Assembly (NCBI GenBank): GCA_009702755.1
Contig: WLHL01000001.1
Location: 1 to 64,000 of the forward strand
Reading direction: 5' to 3'
Length of the DNA stretch: 64,000 nucleotides
Origin: Actinomycetota bacterium
Lineage (GTDB): Bacteria; Actinomycetota; Acidimicrobiia; Acidimicrobiales; Ilumatobacteraceae
Part shown: one piece after another, positions 1 through 10,215 of the stretch
Numbering within the stretch: the stretch's first letter is position 1
Layout: each line of letters opens with the position of its first letter
Position numbers and translations under genes: made by a program
Notes under the pieces: generated by a model
Told to the model about the DNA's origin: nothing
Seen by the model: only the letters and a program-made list of their open reading frames with translations
Database searches by the model: none

Positions 1-1031
1 CCGAAGATGTCGATGTTGTCCCAACCTTCTTTGTTGTCACCACGTGGTGGGTAGTAGTTGATGCTCACCTTATGGAAGACATTGCCGTAGAGGTCTGGGT
101 TATTGGCGGGGTCAAGAATGTCTTCGAGAACTCCAAGCTTTGACTCTTCTTTTGTCTTGAAGTTTTCAGGAGCGTCAAGAACTTCACCATCACGGTTACC
201 CAAGATGTTGGTGGAGTACCAACCAGCAAGACCCAACTGACGAGCCTTCAACATTGGTGCAAGAACTGTCTTCATCAGGGTCTGGCCTGTTTTGAAGTCC
301 TTACCGGAGATTGCGACACCCTTTTCAGTGGCCATGTCGCGAAGGAATGGCATGTCAACTGCAAGGTTGGGGGAGCCGTTTGCGAAGGGCACACCTTCAA
401 GAATTGCTGCGTATGCATAGAGCATGGATGGAGCAACGACATCAGAGTTGGCGTCGATGGCCTTTTCAAATGCTTCGACTGTTTCGTGCTCGGCGCCTGG
501 CTCAATGAAGATCTCAGTGCTCGCACACCAGATCATCACAACGCGGTCGACTTTCTTCTCATCACGGAAACGGTTGATGTCGGCACGGATGCCTTCCAAC
601 ATTGCGCGCTTACTCGTGGTGGCCATGATGTGCTCGCCATCAAGGTTGCGCGCATACTTGCGCTCGAAGGCTGCCTTCATGGGGCGGATCTCACGAAGCA
701 CATCAGAGATTGCTTCGATGTGCTTGCCCTGCTCGAGCACGCCGGCGCGAGACGCTGCGACGTAGGCATCGTCGGGGAACACGTCCCATGCGCCCCAGAC
801 AATGTCTTCGAGGCGAGCAAGGGGAACGAAGTCCTTGACGAGAGGGGTGCGCTTTTCGGTGCGCTTGCCCAGACGGATGGTGCCCATCTGGGTCATGGAG
901 CCAATGGGTTGGCCCTGTCCACGCTTTGCGAGTTCAACGCCAGCGATGAGGGTGGATGCCACTGCGCCGAGGCCAACGGTGAGAACACCGAGCTTTCCAT
1001 CGGCGGGGGCAATAGTGCGGGTTTCAGACAT
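1..1031 (-). CDS. ino1: Inositol-3-phosphate synthase, C-terminus cut by window edge
   Basis: The minus strand is open from an ATG at 1031 to the window edge (343 codons); it is absent from the ORF track because it runs off the end. The product begins MSETRTIAPADGKLGVLTVGLGAV, a Rossmann NAD-binding start, and later carries GWYSTNILGNRDGEVL and SKLGVLEDIL, recognised as myo-inositol-1-phosphate synthase motifs. The family converts glucose 6-phosphate to inositol 3-phosphate using NAD, in actinobacteria the first step toward phosphatidylinositol and mycothiol. It would act in the cytoplasm. A TAGCGT box lies 7 nt before the ATG, with a GGGAG between, so either leaderless or SD-led initiation is possible. 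The dehalogenase gene lies 19 bp upstream in the same orientation. Confidence 0.9.
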   Translation of the reverse strand, partial: MSETRTIAPADGKLGVLTVGLGAVASTLIAGVELAKRGQGQPIGSMTQMGTIRLGKRTEKRTPLVKDFVPLARLEDIVWGAWDVFPDDAYVAASRAGVLEQGKHIEAISDVLREIRPMKAAFERKYARNLDGEHIMATTSKRAMLEGIRADINRFRDEKKVDRVVMIWCASTEIFIEPGAEHETVEAFEKAIDANSDVVAPSMLYAYAAILEGVPFANGSPNLAVDMPFLRDMATEKGVAISGKDFKTGQTLMKTVLAPMLKARQLGLAGWYSTNILGNRDGEVLDAPENFKTKEESKLGVLEDILDPANNPDLYGNVFHKVSINYYPPRGDNKEGWDNIDIF

Positions 1032-1038
1032 GGCTCCC

Positions 1039-1044
1039 ACGCTA
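1039..1044 (-). promoter_or_regulatory. Putative -10 box of ino1 (leaderless type)
   Basis: TAGCGT on the minus strand ends 7 nt before the ino1 ATG, the spacing expected if transcription starts at the start codon. No convincing -35 was seen. Confidence 0.4.
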
Positions 1045-1050
1045 GTTGGG

Positions 1051-1974
1051 CTAGTACGGGGTAGAGGCGATGAACTCGTTAATGATGGCCGTGAGTTCGG
1101 GTCCCTTGTCTTCTTGAACGAAGTGCCCACCGTCGATAATCGTCGTGTGGGGCTGATTTTGTGCTCCAGGGACGCTTCTTTGGAAGATTCGGTGGCCACC
1201 GGCAGTGACGGGATCTCCATCACTAAATGCGGTGAGCAGTGGCTTGGTCCACGCTTCAAGAACCTTCCAGGCCTCGCGGTTTGCTTGGGCACTGGGGTCA
1301 TCGGGGCCGGTGGGAACGAGTGACGGGAAGATACGCGAACCAGCAGTGAATTCATCACTAGGGAAGGGGGCGTCGTAGGCGGCGACAATTTCGGCACCCA
1401 GCGGCTTCGAGTTCGATGCTGCCTCGACCATGCGGCCGATATGCCACTCGGGCGATGTCTGGCTGAACTTCTGCCAATTCAAGAATGCTTCTGTGGGCTT
1501 CCGGTCGCCAGTAGGAAGGCCAGTATTCGATACAACAATGCGACGGAAGCGATCGGGGAATGCGGTGACAAGGCGAAGTCCGACAAGACCGCCCCAGTCC
1601 TGTCCAAAGAATGTCATGTTGGTGAAGTCATTCTTCACTAACCATTCCGACATCCACACGACGAAACGTTCGTATGTGTAATCACTCATCTGCGTTGGCT
1701 TATCGCTGCGACCAAATCCAATGAGGTCGGGAGCAATCACGCGATGTCCTGCTGCAACTAAGCCAGGAATCATTGTGCGATAGAGGTACGCCCACGATGG
1801 TTCGCCGTGCATAAGGAGAATGGTGTTCGCTGCGTCGCGCGGACCCTCATCAATGTGATGAACGCGTAGTGAGACGCCACTTCCGTCGGCGGCAGAAATG
1901 TCCGTATATATGGGGCTGTATGGCCAGTCGGGAAGATTGTCGAATCGATCATCGGGAGTGCGGACGAATTGCAT
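1051..1974 (-). CDS. Haloalkane dehalogenase-type alpha/beta hydrolase
   Basis: A 307-residue protein of the usual haloalkane dehalogenase length. It has the oxyanion/halide segment [11 protein letters not shown] (about residues 56-66), a nucleophile elbow GQDWGG with Asp126 followed by Trp127, a likely catalytic acid in FSDGDPVT and the catalytic His in [10 protein letters not shown] near the C-terminus. An Asp nucleophile followed by Trp, and Glu-Pro-Ser-Trp after the first His-Gly, fit subfamily I dehalogenases, which hydrolyse carbon-halogen bonds in the cytoplasm. Epoxide hydrolases share the Asp nucleophile but normally carry different lid tyrosines, so a related hydrolase of other specificity is the main alternative. 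The gene lies directly upstream of ino1 and is divergent from the TM2 gene. Confidence 0.82.
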   Translation of the reverse strand: MQFVRTPDDRFDNLPDWPYSPIYTDISAADGSGVSLRVHHIDEGPRDAANTILLMHGEPSWAYLYRTMIPGLVAAGHRVIAPDLIGFGRSDKPTQMSDYTYERFVVWMSEWLVKNDFTNMTFFGQDWGGLVGLRLVTAFPDRFRRIVVSNTGLPTGDRKPTEAFLNWQKFSQTSPEWHIGRMVEAASNSKPLGAEIVAAYDAPFPSDEFTAGSRIFPSLVPTGPDDPSAQANREAWKVLEAWTKPLLTAFSDGDPVTAGGHRIFQRSVPGAQNQPHTTIIDGGHFVQEDKGPELTAIINEFIASTPY

Positions 1975-2070
1975 TGCTACCTACCTTGTTGGTTGCACGG
2001 TATATCTCGCAGTCGGGACGGTCGCTAAGCACAGTCCATTCCCAGTGATTCTGCAGAATTTATACTGTGT

Positions 2071-2076
2071 TATTCT
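2071..2076 (+). promoter_or_regulatory. -10 box of the TM2 gene (leaderless type)
   Basis: TATTCT ends 7 nt before the in-frame GTG at 2084. This decides the start: the ORF-track start at 1898 would overlap the divergent dehalogenase gene, and no ribosome binding site precedes the GTG. Confidence 0.5.
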
Positions 2077-2083
2077 CAAATTC

Positions 2084-3133
2084 GTGCAAGCGTTTAACTC
2101 AAATAAGAATCTGCCGCTAGAAATTCATGTAATTGGTGCAGGTGTGCTGGGCGTCTGGGCGGCGTTATCAATATTGTTTCGAGTGGTTTTCTCGATCGGG
2201 TTTATTTCAAACAATCTGCCTTACGTCATAACAGACTTCTTTTATGTCACATTTAGTGGTCCTGGATATGGCTGGGAAGGGTTGCACCAATCAATTGTTT
2301 TGGGCATCGGTCCGTTGCATCTGTTCACGGTTCTCTTGGTTGTGGTGGGTGGGGCCGCTTTTGTCACAAAAAGTAAGGCCCTTGCAGCCGGGGCGGCTGC
2401 TTTAGCGATACTCCACATACTCTTTATTTTCACTGGATACGGCCCAATGCAACAAACCCTGTGGGCGTTGCTCCGATTTGTCGTGCTTTTGGCTGGAATA
2501 GGGCTTTCTGTCGCTCCATACATATCGAACCCTGATCTTGCAAAGAACTTTGGAGATGATTTGAAGGAATCGGTTGATCAACTTTCGACCATTGTGAAGT
2601 CCAAAGGACTCAACATTCAGAATCCGCTAGCAAATAATGCTGAATCACAAACGGCGCCTCCACACGGCAACCTAACTCCACCCGGCAACCCAACCCAAGA
2701 AGGTCAACCCAACATGTCTAACTTCCAGAACCCCATGGGTAATCCAGGTGCTTTTGGTGCCAATTTCCATACACCGTGTTATTACGTCCAATCGTACGCA
2801 ACAGGTAATCAACTTGTCTCAGTTGCCCAGCTCCAACAAATGGCGCGCAGCGGAACGATTCAGCCGGCCACCATGGTGCAACACAAAGACGCAGGGTTCC
2901 CTGTGCCGGTGAACACTATTCATGGCGTGTTTTCAACTCGTACCTTTATGACGGCACTCTTGTTGAGTATTTTTCTGGGAGGTCTCGGAGTTGATCGCTT
3001 CTATCTCGGCTACACCGGACTCGGAATTCTCAAACTCCTAACTTTGGGAGGCTGCGGTATCTGGTCTCTTATTGATCTCGTCTTAATTGCAATGCGAAAC
3101 TTGCCAGATGCCGATGGCAACCCTCTGTCTTAA
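2084..3133 (+). CDS. TM2-domain membrane protein with GYF-like middle domain
   Basis: About 349 residues from the GTG at 2084. The N-terminal part holds four hydrophobic segments (first around [15 protein letters not shown]), followed by a Pro/Asn/Gln-rich linker. A middle domain starting [21 protein letters not shown] looks like a GYF_2-type fold. The C-terminus, [27 protein letters not shown], is a TM2 domain with its paired helices and the short Asp-Arg-Phe-Tyr turn. No enzymatic role is evident and TM2 proteins lack an agreed function in bacteria. It leads a four-gene same-strand group with the CD225, DUF2752 and J-domain genes. Domain calls are recognition-level; the function is unknown. 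Confidence 0.75.
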   Translation: MQAFNSNKNLPLEIHVIGAGVLGVWAALSILFRVVFSIGFISNNLPYVITDFFYVTFSGPGYGWEGLHQSIVLGIGPLHLFTVLLVVVGGAAFVTKSKALAAGAAALAILHILFIFTGYGPMQQTLWALLRFVVLLAGIGLSVAPYISNPDLAKNFGDDLKESVDQLSTIVKSKGLNIQNPLANNAESQTAPPHGNLTPPGNPTQEGQPNMSNFQNPMGNPGAFGANFHTPCYYVQSYATGNQLVSVAQLQQMARSGTIQPATMVQHKDAGFPVPVNTIHGVFSTRTFMTALLLSIFLGGLGVDRFYLGYTGLGILKLLTLGGCGIWSLIDLVLIAMRNLPDADGNPLS

Positions 3134-3193
3134 TCGGGGCGAGAGAACCTTTTCAACCACTTTTATTAACCAACAACAGAACTGGATAACAAG

Positions 3194-3559
3194 ATGAATA
3201 CACAGCCACCACCACCACCAAGTGGAAACTTTGGAAACTTCGGTGGCCCTGCGGGCGGACCGCCTCCAGGCGGGCCAGGCGGATATAGCTACGGACAAGC
3301 CCCAATGGGCCCCGTGAACAACAACATGGTGATGGCAATTCTCACAACTTTGTTTTGTTGTTTGCCGTTCGGAATTGCCGCCATCGTTAATGCATCTCAA
3401 GTCAATAAGAAGTTGGCAATGGGCGATTACAACGGCGCAGTGCAGTCGGCTAAACAGGCCAAAACCTGGTCAACAGTGGCACTTGTTGTCGGACTCATTG
3501 GCGCTGTTTTGTACGTTTTGATAATGGCTATCGCCGGCGCCGCATCTTCTGGTTACTAA
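3194..3559 (+). CDS. CD225/dispanin family membrane protein
   Basis: 121 residues. The first 40 are rich in Pro and Gly (MNTQPPPPPSGNFGN). Then comes the CD225 core: a first membrane segment MVMAILTTLFCCLPFGIAAIVNA, a basic intracellular loop with VNKKLAMGDYNGAVQSAKQAKTW, and a second membrane segment. The double Cys next to the first helix and the Ala-Lys-Trp pattern before the second are typical. Bacterial members are of unknown function; the animal relatives are the IFITM proteins. It is 60 bp downstream of the TM2 gene on the same strand, an association commonly seen in actinobacteria. Confidence 0.85.
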   Translation: MNTQPPPPPSGNFGNFGGPAGGPPPGGPGGYSYGQAPMGPVNNNMVMAILTTLFCCLPFGIAAIVNASQVNKKLAMGDYNGAVQSAKQAKTWSTVALVVGLIGAVLYVLIMAIAGAASSGY

Positions 3560-3587
3560 AAACATCTAGTAACCAAGCAATTGCCTT

Positions 3588-3980
3588 GTGCGTAGTGCAA
3601 AAAGTCGTTTACTCATAACTGCGTCTGGGTCGGTAGGACTGGTTTTTCTGGCCCTCAACAATCCAGCGGAGACCTCTTGGCTGCCTCCATGTATCTTCTT
3701 GGAATTGACTGGGCTTGAATGCCCAGGATGTGGAAGTACTCGTTGCCTTCATGAGGTTCTGCGTGGAAATCTGAGTACGGCAACGAACTTGAACGTGTTG
3801 TCGATTATTGCGATGCCTTGGTTGTTGTGGCGGTTTGGAAAATGGTTGGTCGGAAGACCTTCTACGACGAGTCAGCTTGACCATCGATTCATCATTGGCA
3901 TCGGTGTGTGTGTCGTTGTCTTTGGAGTTCTGAGAAATATTGATTATGCCCCGTTTACGTATCTATCAGCTGCGAAGTAA
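3588..3980 (+). CDS. DUF2752-type small membrane protein
   Basis: A 130-residue protein starting with GTG. It contains the motif LTGLECPGCGSTRCLHEVLRGN, the CPGCGxTR box of DUF2752, between hydrophobic segments; a final hydrophobic stretch is interrupted by IIGIGVCVVVFGVLRN. The Cys pair could bind metal or form a disulfide, but no function is established. It follows the CD225 gene by 28 bp and precedes the J-domain gene by 10 bp, so the group is probably one transcript. Confidence 0.75.
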   Translation: MRSAKSRLLITASGSVGLVFLALNNPAETSWLPPCIFLELTGLECPGCGSTRCLHEVLRGNLSTATNLNVLSIIAMPWLLWRFGKWLVGRPSTTSQLDHRFIIGIGVCVVVFGVLRNIDYAPFTYLSAAK

Positions 3981-3990
3981 GTGAGAGTCG

Positions 3991-5127
3991 ATGTCCAATT
4001 CAGGCTGGTACCCGGACCCGGCAAACAGGTTTCACTTCCGATACTTCGATGGTGTTTTGTGGACAAACCAAGTCAGTGTGAATGGTGAAGCAACGGTCGA
4101 TCCAGTTCCCGTTGGGCAGCCAGCGGACTGGCAATGGACCTTCTGTAAATCATGTGGAGCAATTTGCATGTTTGATGACGACCACTGTTGGAAATGTGTT
4201 TCTAGTTTTCCCGAGAATCGTGTCTTCGGCTTGCCTCCACAGCCGTCTCATGGCGCTCCTGTTGTCTCGCAATATGAGTCAGCTCAAAATGCGATGGCAA
4301 GCGCATTTGAGCACGCGCAACGTGCCCTCGATCAAAACCGTGCGAAAGACGCTTTGCGAGGCTTCGATGAAGCACTCTGGCATCGACACTTTGCGGAGCA
4401 GCTAATGATGCAGTTGCCAAAGAATGGCACTTCATTTGGGGTTGGCGTATCACTTTTGACCATGGGTCTTGGTCCGACGGACTTGATTGTTGGACCTCTC
4501 GTTCGCAGTTTTGTTAACAAGCGAACTCAGAGTAAACGTGAAAAAACTGTGGCTAATGATCGACTAATCATTCAAGCGCACGGGTTGATTGCACTCTCAA
4601 ATGTTCCTGAATTCCTTGATCAAGCCAATGGTGAACATGAAGTGTTGGTTCGTTTCGCTTTTGCCTTTCAGCCGCCAGGGAATATGAGCCGTGCTGATCA
4701 TTCAATGTCCGATAGTCAACTGAAGTATTTCATCAGCGCTCAAATATCTCGCATGCAAAATGAGTTTCCAGATCTCAATAGCCTTCTGAGTGATTTTGCG
4801 GTCTATTTCCAATGGCTTGACCTTGGCCGACAACTGGCTTCGATGGGTTACCCCATTGGACACCTTTTGACCGGTGAGCGTCCACGTGGCCAACAGAACT
4901 CATCCAACAATGGTCAAGGGTCGAGTGGAACATCCGCCTACAACGAAGCATTGTCGGTTCTTGGGTTGAGTGGTGATGTGACCCAAGAGGAGATAAAGCA
5001 GGCCTATCGACGGATGACAAAGAAATTTCATCCGGATGTTCATGCAACTGCATCTATTGATATCCAAGAACTTGCGGAGGAGAAGATGCGGAAGGTCAAC
5101 GAGGCATACGAAATTCTCACTTCTTGA
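3991..5127 (+). CDS. DUF2510, zinc-ribbon and J-domain protein
   Basis: 378 residues with three recognisable modules. Residues 1-30 (GWYPDPANRFHFRYFDGVLWTNQV) are a DUF2510 motif. Cys52, Cys55, Cys66 and Cys69 form a four-Cys zinc ribbon. Residues about 316-378 are a J domain with the HPD tripeptide at His347 and a preceding basic helix (IKQAYRRMTKKF). The middle is predicted soluble except for one Gly-rich hydrophobic stretch (SFGVGVSLLTMGLGPTDLIVG). J domains stimulate Hsp70 ATPase, so recruitment of DnaK to a membrane-associated partner is a reasonable inference, the other three genes of the cluster being membrane proteins. There are no Gly/Phe or DnaJ zinc-finger regions, so this is not classical DnaJ. 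Confidence 0.8.
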   Translation: MSNSGWYPDPANRFHFRYFDGVLWTNQVSVNGEATVDPVPVGQPADWQWTFCKSCGAICMFDDDHCWKCVSSFPENRVFGLPPQPSHGAPVVSQYESAQNAMASAFEHAQRALDQNRAKDALRGFDEALWHRHFAEQLMMQLPKNGTSFGVGVSLLTMGLGPTDLIVGPLVRSFVNKRTQSKREKTVANDRLIIQAHGLIALSNVPEFLDQANGEHEVLVRFAFAFQPPGNMSRADHSMSDSQLKYFISAQISRMQNEFPDLNSLLSDFAVYFQWLDLGRQLASMGYPIGHLLTGERPRGQQNSSNNGQGSSGTSAYNEALSVLGLSGDVTQEEIKQAYRRMTKKFHPDVHATASIDIQELAEEKMRKVNEAYEILTS

Positions 5128-5227
5128 CCAAAAACTAACCATTAGGGGTCTGATCGCAGCGGGAAAACTCGAGGTGCCTGGACCAAATCGGGCTCGCGGG
5201 GATGCTGTTGGGTTAGGAAATCAGTGA

Positions 5228-5280
5228 GAATTGGTCGTTTTTTCGCTTTTTGAGGCATTTTTTGCTCAAAACGCCAATTC
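5228..5280 (+). promoter_or_regulatory. Long inverted repeat in the ilvB leader
   Basis: GAATTGG at 5228-5234 pairs with CCAATTC at 5274-5280. After one bulged T, CGTTTT pairs with AAAACG, giving a 13-bp stem. The loop is T-rich and contains a smaller imperfect hairpin. It ends 35 nt before the ilvB ATG. It could be an end-of-transcript structure for the J-domain gene or a leader element of the ilv operon. No T-tract follows the 3' arm and no leader peptide rich in Leu/Val/Ile codons was found. Confidence 0.45.
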
Positions 5281-5315
5281 AATAGGTAGTCGTCCACGGA
5301 TTCAGGAGACACCCG

Positions 5316-7069
5316 ATGTCAGCCAAAGAGATACTCACTGGAGCTGAAGCGCTCATCCGTTCGCTTGAAATGGAAAATGTGGAGACCATGTTTGGTCTTC
5401 CTGGTGGCTGCATTCTTCCGGCGTATGACCCTTTGCTGAAATCCAGCATTCGCCACATCCTCGTTCGACACGAACAAGGTGCAGGCCACATGGCGCAGGG
5501 CTATGCCCATGTCACTGGTCGCCCTGGTGTCGCCATGGTGACAAGTGGTCCGGCCGCAACAAACATGGTGACACCTCTTTGCGACGCATTCATGGACAGC
5601 ATTCCGATGGTGTGCATCACTGGTCAAGTTGCGACAACTGCAATTGGTACCGATGCTTTCCAAGAGTGCGACACGATCGGCATTACCCGAAGCGTGACAA
5701 AGCACAACGAACTCATCATGCGCGCCGAGGACATTCCGATGGCTGTGCGTCAGGCTTTTCACATCGCAACGACGGGTCGTCCTGGCCCTGTGTTGCTCGA
5801 TGTCCCCAAAGACATCCTCATTAACACGATGGAATGGAATTGGCCAACGGACGAAGAAGTTCTCGCTGCGTTACCTGGTTATCGCACCGTCACAGAAGGT
5901 GACCCAAAGCAGATCAAAGCTGCCGCAAAGTTGTTGTTGTCATCTGAGCGTCCAGTTCTGTATTTGGGCGGTGGCGTGTTGAAGGCACGTGCTGCAGAAG
6001 CAGTGAAAGAACTCGCTGAAATGTTGCAAGCGCCTGTCGTCACAACATTGATGGCTCGTGGAGCATTCCCCGATAATCATCCACTGTGTTACGGCATGCC
6101 CGGTATGCACGGCACAGCCACTGCAATCACTGCAATGCAAAAGGCTGATCTTTTGTGTGCACTCGGTGCTCGTTTCGACGACCGTGTCACTGGAAAGATC
6201 GCCGGCTTTGCACCTGAAGCAAAGATCATTCACGTTGACATTGACCCTGCAGAACAAGGAAAAGTTCGTAAGCCCGATGTGCCATTGACAGGCGATTGTC
6301 GTGTCATCGTTGAAGAAATCATCAAAGCCATTAAGGAATTACAGGCTGCAGGCACTGCACAAGTCGACATCACGCCATGGCGTAGTCGTGTCAACGGATG
6401 GCGTGAACAGTTCCCACTTGTGTATGAACCAGCAGAACCTGGTGCTCGTTTGAAGCCGCAGTTCTGCCTTGAGCGTTTGCGTGATCTTGCACCTGAAGGC
6501 ACCATCGTGTGCGCTGGTGTTGGTCAGCACCAGATGTGGACAAGCTTGTACTGGGAATTCAATGAGCCATACACATGGGTGAACTCCGGTGGTCTCGGAA
6601 CAATGGGCTTTTCTGTGCCTGCAGCAATTGGTGCAAAGGCTGGTCAACCAAACAAAACCGTGTGGGCGATTGACGGTGACGGTTGTTTCCAGATGACTGC
6701 ACAAGAACTGGTGACTGCAACCACTGAAGGCATTCACGTGAAGATTGCAATTCTCAACAACACATACCTCGGCATGGTGCGTCAATGGCAAGAGATGTTC
6801 TACGGAGAGCGTTATTCCGAAGTTGATTTGTCCGGTTGCCCTGACTTCGTGAAGTGGGCCGAAGCAATGGGTTGTGTCGGAATCCGCGTTGAGTCACCAG
6901 AAGAAATCGATGCAGCCATTGAGCGCGCGAACAGCATCAATGACCGCAGTGTTGTGATTGAGTTCCGCGTTGAGGAATTCGAAAAGGTGTTCCCCATGGT
7001 TCCTGCAGGCGCAGCGAACGATGATGTGCTTCTTCACCCGATGCAAGAAAGCCGTCGGGAGTTCCTCAA

Positions 7070-7073
<4 letters not shown>
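5316..7073 (+). CDS. ilvB: Acetolactate synthase large subunit
   Basis: 585 residues, normal for the catalytic subunit. It joins two pyruvates, or pyruvate and 2-oxobutyrate, in valine, leucine and isoleucine synthesis. The ThDP-binding N-terminal domain has MFGLPGGCILPAYD with RHEQGAGHMAQGYA (the activating Glu). The middle FAD domain carries LGARFDDRVTGK. The C-terminal ThDP/Mg site is GDGCFQMTAQEL with downstream NN. An AGGAG lies 8 nt before the ATG. It overlaps ilvN by 4 bp and heads ilvB-ilvN-ilvC. The 13-bp leader stem upstream may regulate it. Confidence 0.97.
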
Positions 7074-8655
<1,582 letters not shown>

Positions 8656-8678
8656 TTCTTCTCACTGCGAAGACTTTC

Positions 8679-8712
8679 AAAAGGAGCGTCACCTTCGGGT
8701 GGCGCTCCTTTT
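8679..8712 (+). terminator. Rho-independent terminator of ilvBNC
   Basis: AAAAGGAGCG-t-CACC pairs with GGTG-g-CGCTCCTTTT around a TTCG tetraloop. The 3' arm ends in TTTT. It lies 23 bp after the ilvC stop. Confidence 0.9.
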
Positions 8713-8746
8713 GCGTTCCTGGGTTGGTGAATTGTGACGACTGGCT

Positions 8747-8772
8747 AATTCCGACTTGTTAGGTCGGGAATT
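8747..8772 (+). promoter_or_regulatory. Inverted-repeat operator candidate over the metY -35
   Basis: AATTCCGAC and GTCGGGAATT form an inverted repeat (one extra G) separated by 7 bp. The central 7 bp contains the -35 hexamer TTGTTA at 8756-8761. A protein bound here would cover the promoter. The regulator is not identified. Confidence 0.5.
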
Positions 8773-8784
8773 GGCAGATAGGGT
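8756..8784 (+). promoter_or_regulatory. metY promoter, leaderless
   Basis: TTGTTA (8756-8761), a 17-bp spacer and TAGGGT (8779-8784), then 7 nt to the ATG at 8792. This is the best-formed -35/-10 pair in the window and it supports the ATG at 8792 over the ORF-track start at 8756. Confidence 0.6.
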
Positions 8785-8791
8785 TCCCGCC

Positions 8792-10105
8792 ATGAGTAAC
8801 GCCAATTGGGGTTTTGAGACCCGTCAGATCCACGCAGGACAGCAGCCAGACCCCACCACAGGTGCTCGCGCTGTTCCTATCTACCAGACCACCTCGTATC
8901 AGTTCCGCGACAGCCAGCACGCTGCAAACCTTTTCGCACTCGCAGAGATCGGCAACATTTACACCCGCCTCATGAACCCCACCACGGGTGTTCTTGAAGC
9001 TCGCTTGTCAGACCTTGAAGGCGGCACAGCGACTGCAGTTGGTCTTCCAGGAGCACTTGTTGTTGCATCTGGTCAGAGCGCGGCAACTCTCGGCATTCTC
9101 ACGCTTGCTGAAGCGGGTGCGCACATCGTTGCATCGCCATCGTTGTACGGCGGCACATACAACTTGTTGCACTACACATTCCCGAAGATGGGCATCGAGG
9201 TCACCTTTGTTGATGATCCAGATGACCTCGCGCAATGGAAGGCAGCGATTCGTCCGAACACCAAGTTGTTCTTCGGCGAAGTTCTTGCCAACCCGAAGAA
9301 CGACGTGTTTGACATCGAAGGTGTCTCCAAGGTTGCACATGATCACGGCATTCCGTTGATGCTCGACAATACTGTTCCAACTCCGTACGGCATTCGTCCG
9401 TTGGAGTGGGGTGCAGACATTGTTGTTCACTCTGCAACCAAGTTCCTTGGTGGTCACGGCACAGCAATCGCAGGCGCAATCATTGATGGTGGAAAGTTTG
9501 ACTTCGCTGCAAGTGGTCGTTTCCCGAACTTCACAGAGCCAGACCCCAGCTATCACGGTCTTGCGTACTGGCCAGCACTTGGTGCCGGTTCGTACATCAT
9601 CAAGGCACGCGTGCAGATGTTGCGCGACCTCGGTATGTCGGCAAGCCCATTCAATGCATGGAGCATCTTGCAAGGTGTTGAAACATTGTCATTGCGCATG
9701 GACCGCCACTGGGACAACGCAGGCAAGGTTGTGGAGTTCTTGGAAAAGCAAAGCGAAGTGGTTGGCATCAACTACGCAGGTTTGCCAACAAGCCCATGGC
9801 ACGAGCGTGCGAAGAAGTACTTCGGCGGCAAGGGTTTCGGTTCCGTGATCGCAGTTGAATTGAAGGGTGGCCGCGAGGCTGGTCAGAAGTTCACAGAAGC
9901 TCTGCAGTTGCACAGCCATGTTGCAAACATTGGTGATGTCCGCAGCTTGGTGATTCACCCAGCATCAACAACACACAGCCAGCTCACGGAAGAAGAGCAG
10001 CGCTCTGCTGGTGTTGCTCCGGGTCTCGTGCGTTTGTCGGTTGGACTTGAGTCCATCGCAGACATCATCGCTGACTTGGAATTGGGCTTCGCCGCAATCC
10101 GCTAA
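8792..10105 (+). CDS. metY: O-acetylhomoserine sulfhydrylase family PLP enzyme
   Basis: 437 residues from the ATG at 8792. The N-terminus FETRQIHAGQQPDPTTGARAVPIYQTTSY is the Cys/Met-metabolism PLP family opening. The PLP lysine lies in DIVVHSATKFLGGHG. The insertion FPNFTEPDPSYHG and the length over 420 residues point to the O-acetylhomoserine aminocarboxypropyltransferase branch rather than MetB/MetC. It makes homocysteine from O-acetylhomoserine and sulfide. It is a single-gene unit with its own promoter, candidate operator and terminator, suggesting control by sulfur or methionine status. No SAM riboswitch was seen in the short upstream region. Confidence 0.92.
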   Translation: MSNANWGFETRQIHAGQQPDPTTGARAVPIYQTTSYQFRDSQHAANLFALAEIGNIYTRLMNPTTGVLEARLSDLEGGTATAVGLPGALVVASGQSAATLGILTLAEAGAHIVASPSLYGGTYNLLHYTFPKMGIEVTFVDDPDDLAQWKAAIRPNTKLFFGEVLANPKNDVFDIEGVSKVAHDHGIPLMLDNTVPTPYGIRPLEWGADIVVHSATKFLGGHGTAIAGAIIDGGKFDFAASGRFPNFTEPDPSYHGLAYWPALGAGSYIIKARVQMLRDLGMSASPFNAWSILQGVETLSLRMDRHWDNAGKVVEFLEKQSEVVGINYAGLPTSPWHERAKKYFGGKGFGSVIAVELKGGREAGQKFTEALQLHSHVANIGDVRSLVIHPASTTHSQLTEEEQRSAGVAPGLVRLSVGLESIADIIADLELGFAAIR

Positions 10106-10115
10106 GCACTAACGC

Positions 10116-10150
10116 AAAAGGCCCGTCTGCATTTGCAGACGGGCCTTTTT
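10116..10150 (+). terminator. Rho-independent terminator after metY
   Basis: AAAAGGCCCGTCTGC pairs perfectly (15 bp) with GCAGACGGGCCTTTT around an ATTT loop, followed by further T. It begins 10 bp after the metY stop. Confidence 0.93.
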
Positions 10151-10203
10151 GTTTAGAAGAGGAGGATTTGGCGGGACACGAGATCTGGAATTAGCGCAAT
10201 GAC

Positions 10204-10209
10204 TATGAT
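10204..10209 (+). promoter_or_regulatory. -10 box of the secreted-protein gene (leaderless type)
   Basis: TATGAT ends 6 nt before the ATG at 10216; no ribosome binding site is present. Confidence 0.5.
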
Positions 10210-10215
10210 GCATTT

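Noticed and set aside
1898-2083. 62-codon N-terminal extension of the TM2 protein
   Set aside because: It overlaps the divergent dehalogenase start; a -10 box sits 7 nt before the GTG at 2084.
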